Source: Thioalkalivibrio sp. XN279 (GTDB lineage Bacteria; Pseudomonadota; Gammaproteobacteria; Steroidobacterales; XN24). From it: DNA of 64,000 nucleotides. The stretch spans positions 124,001-188,000 of the forward strand of contig NZ_JAANBD010000027.1 of NCBI RefSeq assembly GCF_011089885.1, written 5' to 3'. How positions within the stretch are numbered: position 1 is the stretch's first letter; each line of letters starts with the position of its first letter. Below the pieces are notes generated by a model, which ran no database searches, was not told where the DNA came from, and worked only from the letters and a program-made list of their open reading frames with translations. The position numbers and the translations under genes are program-made. This document shows positions 55,240-64,000 of the stretch, piece by piece.

Positions 55240-56398
55240 GGGTCTCCACCATTGCCAGGTCGTTGCGGTGAATCAGCTCCTCCCGCCCACGATAGCCCAG
55301 CACCTGCTCGATCATGCTGCTGCGCAACCCGATGATGCGCGCCGCCTCCGCCGAATCGTAGGCCGAAAGCCCGCGCGCCAGGACCCGGCCGCCGGTATCG
55401 CGCACCAGCACGAGGTCGCCGCGTTCGAAGCGCCCCTTCACTGCCACCACGCCGGCCGGCAACAGGCTCTTGCCCTGGGTGAGGGCGGCAGCCGCGCCGG
55501 CGTCGACCACCAGCTCGCCGCTGGGCTGGAGCGCCCCGGCGATCCATTGCTTGCGCACCCGCGCCGGGCTGGACGAGGCGACGAACCAGGTGCACTCCGC
55601 GCCCGCCTCGAGAGCGGCGAGCGGATGCCTGACGCGGCCCGAGGCGATCACCATGTGGCAGCCGGCGGCGAGCGCGATGCGCCCCGCCATGACCTTGGTG
55701 ATCATCCCGCCAGAACCGACATCCGTGGCCGAGGCGCCGGCCATGGCCTCGATCTCCGGCGTCACCGCATGCACCTCGGGAACCAGCCGGGCGGTGGGGT
55801 CGCACGCCGGGTCGGCGGTGTGCAGCCCGGTGGTGTCCGAGAGCAGCACCAGGCAATCCGCACTGATCATCTGCGCCACCCGCGCCGCCAGGCGATCGTT
55901 GTCGCCGTAACGGATTTCCTCCGTCGCCACGGTGTCGTTCTCGTTGATGACGGGCACGGCGCCCAGCGCCAGCAGGGTCTCGAGCGTGCCGCGGGCATTC
56001 AGGTAGCGGCGGCGCTGCTCGGTGTCACCCAGCGTCAACAGGACCTGTGCCGCGGGAATCTGCTCGCGGCCGAGGGCCTCCTGCCAGGCATGGGCGAGTT
56101 GCACCTGGCCGGCGGCGGCGGCCGCCTGGCTCTCCTCCAGGCGCAGGGCGCCGCTGCGCAGGCCGAGGTGACGCCGTCCCAGCGCGATGGCGCCGGAGGA
56201 CACCACCAGCACTTCCTGGCCCCGCCGCCGCAGGCGGGCGATGTCTTCGACAAGGCTCTCGAACCAGGGTGCGTCGAGACGATTGCTCGCACGGTCCACG
56301 AGCAGGGCCGAGCCGATCTTGATCACGACCCGCCTGGCTGCCGCGATGCGGCTGGGCGCAATGTCCGCTGGATCCCGCGTCATCTTGCCGGACAGCAT
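55232..56398 (-). CDS. proB: Glutamate 5-kinase with C-terminal PUA domain
   Basis: First step of proline synthesis, usually inhibited by proline. 388 residues. The amino-acid kinase domain shows [48 protein letters not shown] and [18 protein letters not shown]. The last ~90 residues are the PUA domain ([19 protein letters not shown]). A second ATG at 56383 is a possible start. It follows the ribbon-helix-helix gene by 39 bases and so may be read from the SPFH promoter. Confidence 0.96.
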   Translation of the reverse strand: MLSGKMTRDPADIAPSRIAAARRVVIKIGSALLVDRASNRLDAPWFESLVEDIARLRRRGQEVLVVSSGAIALGRRHLGLRSGALRLEESQAAAAAGQVQLAHAWQEALGREQIPAAQVLLTLGDTEQRRRYLNARGTLETLLALGAVPVINENDTVATEEIRYGDNDRLAARVAQMISADCLVLLSDTTGLHTADPACDPTARLVPEVHAVTPEIEAMAGASATDVGSGGMITKVMAGRIALAAGCHMVIASGRVRHPLAALEAGAECTWFVASSSPARVRKQWIAGALQPSGELVVDAGAAAALTQGKSLLPAGVVAVKGRFERGDLVLVRDTGGRVLARGLSAYDSAEAARIIGLRSSMIEQVLGYRGREELIHRNDLAMVETHG

Positions 56399-56437
56399 GA
56401 CCGCTGCAGCGCATCATGTGAAGCCCTGGCCGCATGC

Positions 56438-56662
56438 TCAGTCCGGGCCGGAATCCTCGCCCGGAGCATTGCCACCCCTCGCCTCCTCGCGGCGCCGCCC
56501 GCCGGTGCCCCGCGCGGGCATCCGGCCGGCCTCGCGCAGGCGCTGCCGCAGCAGGTAGTCGATCTGGGCATTCAGGCTGCGCAGGTCATCGTCCGCCCAG
56601 CGTCTCAGGGCGGCAAGAATTTCCGGATCGATGCGCAGCAGGAAGGCGTCGCGTTTGGCCAA
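56438..56662 (-). CDS. Arc-family ribbon-helix-helix protein
   Basis: 74 residues. The first ~45 ([20 protein letters not shown], then [14 protein letters not shown]) are a ribbon-helix-helix fold of the Arc/MetJ kind: strand, helix A, N-containing turn, helix B. The rest is Arg/Gly/Pro/Glu-rich and probably disordered. Such proteins often follow SPFH genes; here it starts 24 bases after the SPFH gene stop. It is the natural candidate to bind the TGATRTSR repeats in the SPFH promoter. Confidence 0.78.
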   Translation of the reverse strand: MAKRDAFLLRIDPEILAALRRWADDDLRSLNAQIDYLLRQRLREAGRMPARGTGGRRREEARGGNAPGEDSGPD

Positions 56663-56686
56663 AGGCCAGGCTCCCGGGTACGCGGG

Positions 56687-57628
56687 CTAGCTGTAGAGCG
56701 TGCCGGTGTTCACGACCGGCTGGGTGTGCCGGTCGCTGCAAAGCACCACCAGCAGGTTCGAGACCATGGCCGCGCGCCGCTCGTCATCGAGTTCGACCAC
56801 CTGGTCGCGCGCGAGATGGTCGAGCGCCATCTGCACCATGCCAACCGCGCCCTCGACGATCTTCGTGCGCGCCGCAACCACGGCCTGCGCCTGCTGGCGC
56901 TGCAGCATGGCCGCCGCGATCTCCGATGCGTACGCCAGGTGGCTGATGCGCGCCTCTATGACCTCGACGCCCGCCTTGTCGAGCCGCTCCTGGATGTCGT
57001 CGCGCAACTGCCCCGAGATCTTGCTGGTGTCGCCACGCAACGAGATCTCGTGATCCTCGCTGTCGTAGGGATAGCGACTCGCCATGCTGCGCAGCGCCGC
57101 TTCGCTCTGCACGGCGACGAAGTCCTCGTAGTCGTCGACCTCGAACAGCGCTTCGACGGTGTTAACCACGCGCCAGACCACGACGGCGGAAATGTCGATC
57201 GGGTTGCCGTCGCGATCGTTCACCTTCGACGGCCGGCCGTGGGTGCGGGTGCGCTCCTGCACGACCTTGCCCGCCGCATCTTTTTTCTCCGGGGTGGAAA
57301 GCGAGCCGGTCTCGAAGTTGCGCACGCGCAGCGACAGTTTCTTCTTGCTGAAGAACGGGTTGACCCAGAAGAAACCCGACGCGCGCACCGAGCCCTTGTA
57401 CTCGCCGAACAGCAGCAACACGCGGGAATCGTTGGGCGCGATCGCCATGAAACCGAAGATCATGACCAGGCCCACCGCCAGCGCCACGATACTGCCCGCG
57501 ATGGGCCAGCCGGAGGCGCCGGCCTGGATGGAATAGAAGAAATACCAGGGGCCGCCGACCAGCAGGACGATGACGACGGCCAGCGGCAGCCAGCCCGACA
57601 AGGGGCGATAGTCTCTTTCCTCGACCAC
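56687..57628 (-). CDS. SPFH/Band 7 domain membrane protein
   Basis: 313 residues from GTG 57628, with an AGGTAGAG Shine-Dalgarno. Two N-terminal membrane helices (about 12-32 and 40-62), then the SPFH domain ([21 protein letters not shown]...[19 protein letters not shown]) and a coiled-coil C-terminal part with [24 protein letters not shown] proteins organise membrane microdomains or regulate membrane proteases. No NfeD-type partner is adjacent; an RHH protein follows. Confidence 0.9.
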   Translation of the reverse strand: MVEERDYRPLSGWLPLAVVIVLLVGGPWYFFYSIQAGASGWPIAGSIVALAVGLVMIFGFMAIAPNDSRVLLLFGEYKGSVRASGFFWVNPFFSKKKLSLRVRNFETGSLSTPEKKDAAGKVVQERTRTHGRPSKVNDRDGNPIDISAVVVWRVVNTVEALFEVDDYEDFVAVQSEAALRSMASRYPYDSEDHEISLRGDTSKISGQLRDDIQERLDKAGVEVIEARISHLAYASEIAAAMLQRQQAQAVVAARTKIVEGAVGMVQMALDHLARDQVVELDDERRAAMVSNLLVVLCSDRHTQPVVNTGTLYS

Positions 57629-57651
57629 GGCTCTCTACCTCGGTGAATAAA

Positions 57652-57681
57652 TGATGTCAGGATGATATCACTTTGATATGG
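57652..57681 (-). promoter_or_regulatory. Three TGATRTSR-type boxes with 11-bp period (SPFH operator)
   Basis: TGATGTCA (57652), TGATATCA (57663) and TGATATGG (57674) are separated by exactly three bases each, putting them one helical turn apart, 24-53 bases upstream of the SPFH start. TGATATCA is a perfect palindrome. Tandem, helically phased sites are what ribbon-helix-helix dimers bind, so autoregulation by the downstream RHH protein is likely. Confidence 0.55.
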
Positions 57682-57687
57682 CCCCCG

Positions 57688-58878
57688 CTACCCCGCGGCC
57701 ACCGCCGCGAGCGGCCTCGCCGCCGCCTGGGCACGCTCCAGTGCAGCCTCGAGGTCGGCCACGAGGTCCGCGGTGTCCTCGATGCCAACGGAAAGGCGCA
57801 GCAGGGCGTCGCTGATCCCGGCGACGCGACGCGCCTCCGGGTCCATGGCGGCATGGGTCATGGACGCCGGGTGGGCTACCAGGCTCTCCACGCCACCCAG
57901 CGACTCGGCGAGAAAGAACAACTCGAGACCATCCAGGAACGCCCGCACCGCCGGCTCGCCGCCCGCGAGCTCGAAGCTGAGCATGCCGCCGAAACCGGAC
58001 TGCTGGCGGCAGGCGATGTCATGACCCGGGTGTCCTGGCAGGCCGGGATAATGCACCCGGCTCACGGCTGGATGGCGGCACAGCAGCTCGGCCAGCGCGG
58101 CCGCGTTCTCACCGTGGCTGCGCAGCCGGGCGTGCAGCGTACGGATGCCGCGCAGGGTCATGTAGCTGTCGAACGGCGCGCCGGTGAGGCCGAGGCAATT
58201 GGCCCACCAGTCGAGACGCTCGTGCAACTCCGTGCTGCCGGCCACTACCGCGCCGCCCACCACGTCGCTGTGGCCGTTGAGGTACTTGGTGGTCGAGTGC
58301 AACACGATATCTGCGCCGTGCGCCATGGGCCGCTGCCAGCCGGGCGAAAGGAAGGTGTTGTCAGCGACGAACAGCGTGCCGGTCGTGCGGCACAAGCGCC
58401 CCACCGCATCCAGGTCGGTGATCCGGAGCAAGGGATTGCTCGGCGTCTCGACCAGGATCATGCGCGGCCGCGCGGCGAAGGCGGCCGCCAGCGCCCGCGC
58501 GTCGGACTGGTCAATGAACGACAGGCGGAACTGGCCGCGCGCGGCCAGCGAGGACAGCAGCCGGTGTGTGCCGCCGTAACAGTCGTGCGGCGCCAGCAGC
58601 AGGTCGGCGGGCTCGAGCAGCTGGCACACCAGCGTGATCGCCGCCATGCCCGAGCAGGTCACGACGGTGCCGGCACCGCCCTCGAGCTCGGCCAGCGCCT
58701 CGCCGAGGGCGTCGCGCGTCGGGTTGCCGGAACGCGTGTAATCGTAACGACGCTTGTCGCCGTAGCCGGCAAAAGTGAAGTTCGAACTCAGGTGCAGTGG
58801 CGGCACGACGGCGCCGTGCTGGGTGTCGCTGCCGAGTCCGGACCGGGCGGCACGGGTGGCCGGGGCTCTGTTGCTCAT
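57688..58878 (-). CDS. metB: Cystathionine gamma-synthase
   Basis: PLP enzyme joining an activated homoserine with cysteine to give cystathionine, in methionine synthesis. 396 residues. Seen: DTQHGAVVPPLHLSSNFTF (close to E. coli MetB), DYTRSGNPTRDALGEALAEL, ADNTFLSP and the PLP-lysine motif STTKYLNGHSDVVGG near 197. The C-terminus shows SLGGVESLVAHPASMTHA. GGAGGA precedes the ATG and can be masked by an upstream anti-Shine-Dalgarno. Regulation is by a SAM-I riboswitch in the leader. A close alternative is cystathionine gamma-lyase, but the MetB-like N-terminus and SAM control favour the synthase. Confidence 0.92.
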   Translation of the reverse strand: MSNRAPATRAARSGLGSDTQHGAVVPPLHLSSNFTFAGYGDKRRYDYTRSGNPTRDALGEALAELEGGAGTVVTCSGMAAITLVCQLLEPADLLLAPHDCYGGTHRLLSSLAARGQFRLSFIDQSDARALAAAFAARPRMILVETPSNPLLRITDLDAVGRLCRTTGTLFVADNTFLSPGWQRPMAHGADIVLHSTTKYLNGHSDVVGGAVVAGSTELHERLDWWANCLGLTGAPFDSYMTLRGIRTLHARLRSHGENAAALAELLCRHPAVSRVHYPGLPGHPGHDIACRQQSGFGGMLSFELAGGEPAVRAFLDGLELFFLAESLGGVESLVAHPASMTHAAMDPEARRVAGISDALLRLSVGIEDTADLVADLEAALERAQAAARPLAAVAAG

Positions 58879-58884
58879 GACTCT

Positions 58885-58939
58885 CCTCCGTCTAGGCTCC
58901 CGTGGGAGCGGGTTCGGCTCATCGCGAACCCTGCGGAGG
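58885..58939 (-). promoter_or_regulatory. Riboswitch expression platform masking the metB Shine-Dalgarno
   Basis: On the mRNA, CCUCCG (58939-58934) can pair with CGGAGG (58890-58885), the metB Shine-Dalgarno, six G-C-rich base pairs across two small hairpins (GGGUUCG/CGAACCC and GCUCCC/GGGAGC). This suits translational control. No U-tract terminator is present. The pairing is by eye and was not folded. Confidence 0.5.
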
Positions 58940-58996
58940 CGTCGGGCGGGGTCACCGGGCCCACGAGTCCGCCGGCAAAGGCGGGGCTGCCCGGCA

Positions 58997-59126
58997 ACTC
59001 ATCTCCCGGCAAGCGCACGGCATCGGCCGCTTCGCTCCCCGCAGGAGTTGGCACCGTTGCGGGATGGTGAGTCCCGCAGGTTGCCCCGGCATCAAAGGGC
59101 CTGTCCCTCCGCCGGTCTGGATGAGT
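58997..59126 (-). ncRNA. SAM-I (S-box) riboswitch aptamer, metB leader
   Basis: Read on the minus strand: P1 5' ACTCATC (59126-59120) pairs with GATGAGT (59003-58997). The conserved core follows the S-box consensus in order: GGAGGGAC..GGCCC, TTTGATGCC, GGCAACC, a perfect P3 stem (TGCGGGA / TCCCGCA), then CGGTGCCAACTCCTGC, and a P4-like hairpin. It binds S-adenosylmethionine and lowers metB expression when SAM is high. Such riboswitches are most common in Firmicutes and less usual in gammaproteobacteria. Confidence 0.95.
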
Positions 59127-59136
59127 ATGCGTCTCT

Positions 59137-59164
59137 ACTGTAACCGTTCGTGGCGCTCAGGCAA
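59137..59164 (-). promoter_or_regulatory. Putative metB promoter
   Basis: On the minus strand TTGCCT (59164-59159), a 16-base spacer and TACAGT (59142-59137) place transcription start near 59130, a few bases before riboswitch stem P1. Each hexamer matches 4 of 6 consensus positions. The -35 overlaps the leuB stop codon. Confidence 0.5.
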
Positions 59165-60242
59165 TAGCCCGCGCCGGTGATCTCGTCCCGAGCGCAGCGG
59201 CGACGGCCGCCGCGACCTGCTGTGTGGTGACGGCGCGTTCGCGCCCGGCGACGTCGGGGGTGCCGATGCCACGCACCACGGTGTCCTGCACCGCCTGCTC
59301 CACTGCGCTTGCCTCGTCCTCCAGCCCGAGCGAGTGGCGCAGCAGCATGGCCGCGCTGAGAATCGTGCCGCAGGGATTGGCAATGCCCTGTCCGGCGATG
59401 TCGGGGGCAGAGCCGTGGATAGGCTCGTAAAGTCCCGGCCCGGACTGCGCCAGCGAGGCGGACGGCAGCATGCCGATCGAGCCGGTGATCACGGACGCCT
59501 CGTCGGTGAGGATGTCGCCGAACATGTTCTCGGTCACCACCACGTCGAAGCGCCGCGGATCCTGGATCAGCTGCATCGCCGCGGCGTCGACCAGGGCATG
59601 CTCCAGGCGCACGTCGGGAAACTCGTCGCGCCCCATGCGCGTGGCGATTTCGCGCCACAGCCGGGAAGTCTCCAGCACGTTGGCCTTGTCCACTGAAGTC
59701 AGGCGGCCGTTGCGTTTCCGGGCCAGCTCGAAGCCCAGCCGCAGCACGCGCTCGATTTCCTCGCGGCTGTAGCTGCACACGTCCGAGGCACCGTCGGCGT
59801 CGCGCTGCTTGGCACCGAAATAAATGCCCCCCGTGAGTTCGCGCACGAACAGTATGTCGACGCCCTCGAGCAGGTGTTCCTTCAACGGCGAGGCGCCGTA
59901 CAGCGCCGGATGGGTGGCGACGGGGCGCAGGTTGGCGTAGACGCCGAGCGCGCGACGCAACGCCAGCAGCCCTTGCTCCGGCCGCACCGGGGCCGCGGGA
60001 TCGGACCACTGCGGCCCGCCGACCGCGCCGAGCAACACACCCTCGCTCGCCAGGCACAGTTCAAGCGTCGCCGCCGGCAGCGCCTCACCGGTGGCCTCGA
60101 TGGCACAGCCGCCGACGAGGCCGTCGCGGAACTCGAAATCGTGGCCGAAGGTTTCTGCCACGGCGTCCAGCACCACCCGCGCCGCAGCGACGACTTCCGG
60201 ACCGATACCGTCGCCGGGCAGCAGCGCGATCAGGCGGGACAT
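59157..60242 (-). CDS. leuB: 3-isopropylmalate dehydrogenase
   Basis: NAD-linked oxidative decarboxylation in leucine synthesis. 361 residues. Seen: [29 protein letters not shown], the active-site [31 protein letters not shown] and [20 protein letters not shown]. It is last in leuA-ilvE-leuC-leuD-leuB and overlaps leuD by 13 bases. The end of its reading frame contains the metB -35. Confidence 0.97.
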   Translation of the reverse strand: MSRLIALLPGDGIGPEVVAAARVVLDAVAETFGHDFEFRDGLVGGCAIEATGEALPAATLELCLASEGVLLGAVGGPQWSDPAAPVRPEQGLLALRRALGVYANLRPVATHPALYGASPLKEHLLEGVDILFVRELTGGIYFGAKQRDADGASDVCSYSREEIERVLRLGFELARKRNGRLTSVDKANVLETSRLWREIATRMGRDEFPDVRLEHALVDAAAMQLIQDPRRFDVVVTENMFGDILTDEASVITGSIGMLPSASLAQSGPGLYEPIHGSAPDIAGQGIANPCGTILSAAMLLRHSLGLEDEASAVEQAVQDTVVRGIGTPDVAGRERAVTTQQVAAAVAAALGTRSPARAIA

Positions 60243-60817
60243 GCGCGGCGGCCCTCGTAGGCCTGTATCGCCGGTTCCTGGCTCAGCAACCAGCCCAGCG
60301 GATCGACGCCGTTGAGCATGCAGTGGCGCGCGAAAGCCTCGACCTCGAAGCCGGCCTCGCGCCCTGCCTCCAGCCGCACCGTGCAGTTGCGCAGGTCGAT
60401 GGTGATTTCGGCGCCGGGGTGCGCCAGCAGCCAGGCATGCGATTCCGCATCCAGCACCACCGGCAGCAGTCCGTTGCGCAGGGCGTTGCTGCGGAAGATG
60501 TCGGCGATCTCGGTACTGATCACCGCGCGAAAGCCGTAGTCGAGCAGCGCCCAGGGCGCATGCTCGCGCGAAGAGCCGCAGCCGAAGTTGCGCCCCGCCA
60601 CCAGGACCCGCGCGCCCTCCGACTCTGGGCGGTTGAGCACGAAGTCCTCGCGCGGCCGATTGGCTGCATCGCGCCGCCAGTCCGCGAACAGGTGCCGGCC
60701 GAGGCCGGTGCGCTGGGTGGTGGTGAGAAAACGTGCCGGGATGATCTGGTCGGTATCGACGTTATCCACGGGCAGGACAGCGGTGCGCGCGGTGAGCACG
60801 GAGAAGGGCTCGGTCAT
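60230..60817 (-). CDS. leuD: 3-isopropylmalate dehydratase small subunit
   Basis: Swivelling-domain partner of LeuC in isomerising isopropylmalate. 195 residues from ATG 60817 ([20 protein letters not shown]); the longer open frame is shadow. Seen: [40 protein letters not shown] and LRNCTVRLE. The ATG overlaps leuC's stop as ATGA. Confidence 0.97.
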   Translation of the reverse strand: MTEPFSVLTARTAVLPVDNVDTDQIIPARFLTTTQRTGLGRHLFADWRRDAANRPREDFVLNRPESEGARVLVAGRNFGCGSSREHAPWALLDYGFRAVISTEIADIFRSNALRNGLLPVVLDAESHAWLLAHPGAEITIDLRNCTVRLEAGREAGFEVEAFARHCMLNGVDPLGWLLSQEPAIQAYEGRRACPA

Positions 60818-62235
60818 GCGATGCGCCTCCCTTCCTCCAGCAACGGCCGCGGGTCGGCCACCTTGCCGGTGATGGCGGATGCGGCCGCCGTGAGCGGGCT
60901 GGCCAGCAGCGTGCGCGCGCCCTGTCCCTGCCGGCCCTCGAAGTTGCGGTTGCTGGTGCTGACCACGTACTGGCCGGCGGCGGCGCGGTCGCCGTTCATG
61001 GCGATGCATAGCGAGCAGCCGGACTGGTGCCACTCGGCACCGGCATCACGAAACACGCGGTCGAGCCCCTCGGCCTCGGCGTCACGGCGCGTCTGCTGGC
61101 TGCCCGGCACGACCAGCGCGCGCACGCCGGGCGCCACCCGCCGGCCGCGCAGCAGCGCCGCGGCCGCACGCAAGTCGCTGAGGCGCGAGTTGGTGCAGCT
61201 GCCAATGAATACGAGCTGGATCGGCTGGCCCGCGATGGCTGCGCCCGGCTTCAAGCCCATGTAGTCCAGCGCCTTGCGCTGCCCGCTGCTGACCCGCTCC
61301 GGGATGCGGCCGCTGACCGGCATGACCATGCCCGGGTCGGTGCCCCAGGTGACCTGCGGCTCCAGCGCCGAGACGTCGACGATGACGCTGCGGTCGTACT
61401 CGGCGCCCGGATCCGAGCGCAGCTGCCGCCAGTCCGCCACGGCGCGGTCCCAGTCGGCGCCGCGGGGCGCCATGGGCCGGCCCTCGAGATACGCGAAGGT
61501 GGTCTCGTCCGGCGCCACCATGCCGGCGCGGGCGCCGGCCTCGATGGCCATGTTGCACAGGGTCATGCGCTCGTCCATCGACATCGCGTCCACCGCCGCG
61601 CCGCGGAACTCGATCACGTGGCCGGTGCCCCCGTCGACGCCGATGCGGCCGATCACGGCCAGGATCACGTCCTTCGCAGTGACCCCCGGGCCCAGACGCC
61701 CCTGCAACTCCACCAGCAGTGTCTTCGGCATGCGTTGCAGCAGGCACTGCGTCGCCAGCACGTGGCCGACCTCGGTAGTGCCGATGCCGAAGGCCAGCGC
61801 GCCGAAAGCGCCGTGCGTCGTGGTGTGGCTGTCGCCGCAGACGATGGTCATGCCCGGCTGGGTGGCGCCCTGCTCCGGGCCGATGACGTGCACGATACCG
61901 CGGCGCGTGCTGTTGACGCCGAACAGCCGCACGCCGGCGCGGCCGCAGTTATCGCCCAGCATGCGCACCTGGTAGCGCGCCGCGGCATCCATGTCGCCCA
62001 GGCCCTCGGCCCAGCTGCCGTCATCGGTCGGAATGGAGTGGTCCACCGTGGCCAGCGTGCGCTCGGGACGGCGCACCTTGAGGCCGCGCTCGCGCAGGGC
62101 CGCGAAGGCCTGCGGCGAGGTCACCTCGTGCACCAGGTGCAGGTCGATGTACAGCACCGCAGGCGTCTCCGCGGTCTCGGGGACGACGACATGCCGGTCC
62201 CAGACCTTGCGGAACAAGGTGCGCGGCGCACTCAT
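60814..62235 (-). CDS. leuC: 3-isopropylmalate dehydratase large subunit
   Basis: 4Fe-4S aconitase-family enzyme of leucine synthesis. 473 residues from ATG 62235. Seen: [52 protein letters not shown] (cluster cysteine) and [13 protein letters not shown] with the other two cluster cysteines, then [12 protein letters not shown]. The ATG overlaps the ilvE stop as ATGA. Confidence 0.97.
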   Translation of the reverse strand: MSAPRTLFRKVWDRHVVVPETAETPAVLYIDLHLVHEVTSPQAFAALRERGLKVRRPERTLATVDHSIPTDDGSWAEGLGDMDAAARYQVRMLGDNCGRAGVRLFGVNSTRRGIVHVIGPEQGATQPGMTIVCGDSHTTTHGAFGALAFGIGTTEVGHVLATQCLLQRMPKTLLVELQGRLGPGVTAKDVILAVIGRIGVDGGTGHVIEFRGAAVDAMSMDERMTLCNMAIEAGARAGMVAPDETTFAYLEGRPMAPRGADWDRAVADWRQLRSDPGAEYDRSVIVDVSALEPQVTWGTDPGMVMPVSGRIPERVSSGQRKALDYMGLKPGAAIAGQPIQLVFIGSCTNSRLSDLRAAAALLRGRRVAPGVRALVVPGSQQTRRDAEAEGLDRVFRDAGAEWHQSGCSLCIAMNGDRAAAGQYVVSTSNRNFEGRQGQGARTLLASPLTAAASAITGKVADPRPLLEEGRRIA

Positions 62236-63203
62236 ACCGCCACCGAGGCGACCGGCGTGAAGGCCGACTCCGGCGACTCCAGCGGCTGCAGCCAGCCCCA
62301 CTCGTCACGCGTCTCCCCGTTGAACAGCCCGAAGAAGCGCTGCTGCATGAGCTCGGTGACCGGCCCCCGTGTGCCGCTGCCGATGGCGATGCGATCCACG
62401 GAGCGCACCGGGGTCACCTCGGCCGCGGTGCCGGTGAAGAAGATCTCGTCGGCGAAATACAGCATCTCGCGCGGCATCGGCTGTTCATGCACCTCCAGGC
62501 CCGCGGCGTGCGCCAGGGTGATGACGGTGTCGCGGGTGATGCCGGCGAGGATCGAGCAGGCAGCCGGCGGCGTGTAGATCTTGCCGTCCTTGACGATGAA
62601 GATGTTCTCGCCCGCGCCCTCGCCGATCATGCCGTCGGTGGTGAGGCCGATGCCCTCGGCATAGCCGTGGCGCTTCGCCTCCATGCTGATGAGCTGGCTC
62701 GACAGGTAGCCGCCCGCGGCCTTGGCGCCGGACGGAATGGTGTTCGGCGCCACCCGGTTCCAGGACGAGACGCAGACGTCGACGCCGTTCTTCATGCCTT
62801 CATCGCCGAGGTAGGCGCCCCACTGGATGGCGGCGATGGCCACCTCCACCGGCGAGTCGGCCGGCGCGGTCAGGCCGAGGCCGGCATAGCCGCGGAACAC
62901 CACCGGGCGCACGTAGGCGCCGGCGTTGAGCTCGTTGGCCAGTACCGCCTGGTTACACGCGGCCTCGATCTCCTGCGGCGTGAACGGCATGCGCAGGTGA
63001 TAGATCTTCGCCGAGTTGAACAGGCGCTGCACGTGCTCGCGCAGGCGGAATGAGCGGGAGCCTTCCGGCGTGCGATAGACACGAATGCCCTCGAACACCG
63101 AAGAGCCGTAGTGCAGGGCGTGCGAAAGCACGTGCACCGTGGCGCTCTCGCCGGGGACGATCCTGCCGTTCTGCCAGATATAGCGTGGAAACTGGGGCGC
63201 CAC
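62232..63203 (-). CDS. ilvE: Branched-chain amino acid aminotransferase
   Basis: Final transamination for leucine, isoleucine and valine. 323 residues. Class IV PLP fold: [37 protein letters not shown] with the PLP lysine, [18 protein letters not shown] and [16 protein letters not shown]. It is placed between leuA and leuC, so the last step is co-regulated with the leucine pathway. It follows leuA by 52 bases. Confidence 0.96.
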   Translation of the reverse strand: MAPQFPRYIWQNGRIVPGESATVHVLSHALHYGSSVFEGIRVYRTPEGSRSFRLREHVQRLFNSAKIYHLRMPFTPQEIEAACNQAVLANELNAGAYVRPVVFRGYAGLGLTAPADSPVEVAIAAIQWGAYLGDEGMKNGVDVCVSSWNRVAPNTIPSGAKAAGGYLSSQLISMEAKRHGYAEGIGLTTDGMIGEGAGENIFIVKDGKIYTPPAACSILAGITRDTVITLAHAAGLEVHEQPMPREMLYFADEIFFTGTAAEVTPVRSVDRIAIGSGTRGPVTELMQQRFFGLFNGETRDEWGWLQPLESPESAFTPVASVAV

Positions 63204-63255
63204 TTGAATACTCCGTTGACTCGTGCCTGGTAAAAAAACTCTGTCGTGTGCCTGC

Positions 63256-64000
<745 letters not shown>

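Overview
The window is very GC-rich, densely packed bacterial chromosome and reads as a free-living gammaproteobacterium. RNase T (rnt), an 805-residue FadE, the aceE-aceF-lpdA pyruvate dehydrogenase layout and the rnfABCDGE-nth order all point there. The rnt / grxD / sodB neighbourhood is also conserved in that class. I cannot place it in a family. I see no prophage, insertion sequence, integron, CRISPR array, rRNA or tRNA. Both ends cut genes: a PilT/PilU-type ATPase at the left and leuA at the right.

Layout. 1-8.9 kb: pilus ATPase end, metG, the Rnf electron-transport operon with nth, and a DUF1841 gene. 8.9-15.7 kb: an MNIO-family enzyme (DUF692) with its DUF2063 partner and a voltage-gated-like K+ channel in one overlapping run, then a Nudix/winged-helix regulator next to nadA-nadB, then psiE. 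15.7-28.4 kb: mostly envelope and accessory genes (ABC1/UbiB kinase, DUF885 metallopeptidase, SMP-30-like lactonase, a minus-strand cluster of aminotransferase, hemG, cytochrome b561-like protein and EF-hand membrane protein, serine hydrolase, DUF808). 28.4-34.8 kb: FecA-like TonB receptor with a Fur-like palindrome, an outer-membrane protein, BON-MscS channel, ATP-grasp enzyme and DUF6122. 35-41 kb: pyruvate dehydrogenase operon. 41-46.3 kb: M17 peptidase, pyrC, rnt, grxD, sodB, nadC. 46.5-53.9 kb: fadE, nnrU, a GAF-PAS-PAS-GGDEF-EAL protein, host-attachment protein, exported FKBP. 53.9-64 kb, all minus strand: proA, proB, RHH regulator, SPFH protein, metB with a SAM-I riboswitch, leuB, leuD, leuC, ilvE, leuA.

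How the parts work together. NAD synthesis is present in two places (nadAB and nadC), and the Nudix regulator beside nadAB is the likely local NAD sensor. Leucine synthesis and the branched-chain transaminase form one translationally coupled operon. Methionine synthesis (metB) is under SAM control by RNA. Rnf couples NADH/ferredoxin electron flow to ion gradients, and HemG plus the b-type cytochrome suggest quinone-linked electron transfer.

The most notable items are a well-conserved SAM-I (S-box) riboswitch before metB; an MNIO/DUF2063 pair with no visible precursor peptide, coupled to an ion-channel gene; three TGATRTSR boxes at exact 11-bp spacing before an SPFH / ribbon-helix-helix operon; a set of palindromes before nadA; a decayed HTH regulator fragment near the TonB receptor; and an unlisted 47-codon reading frame with a strong Shine-Dalgarno coupled to the ATP-grasp gene. 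Motif calls are by eye; no search or fold was run.
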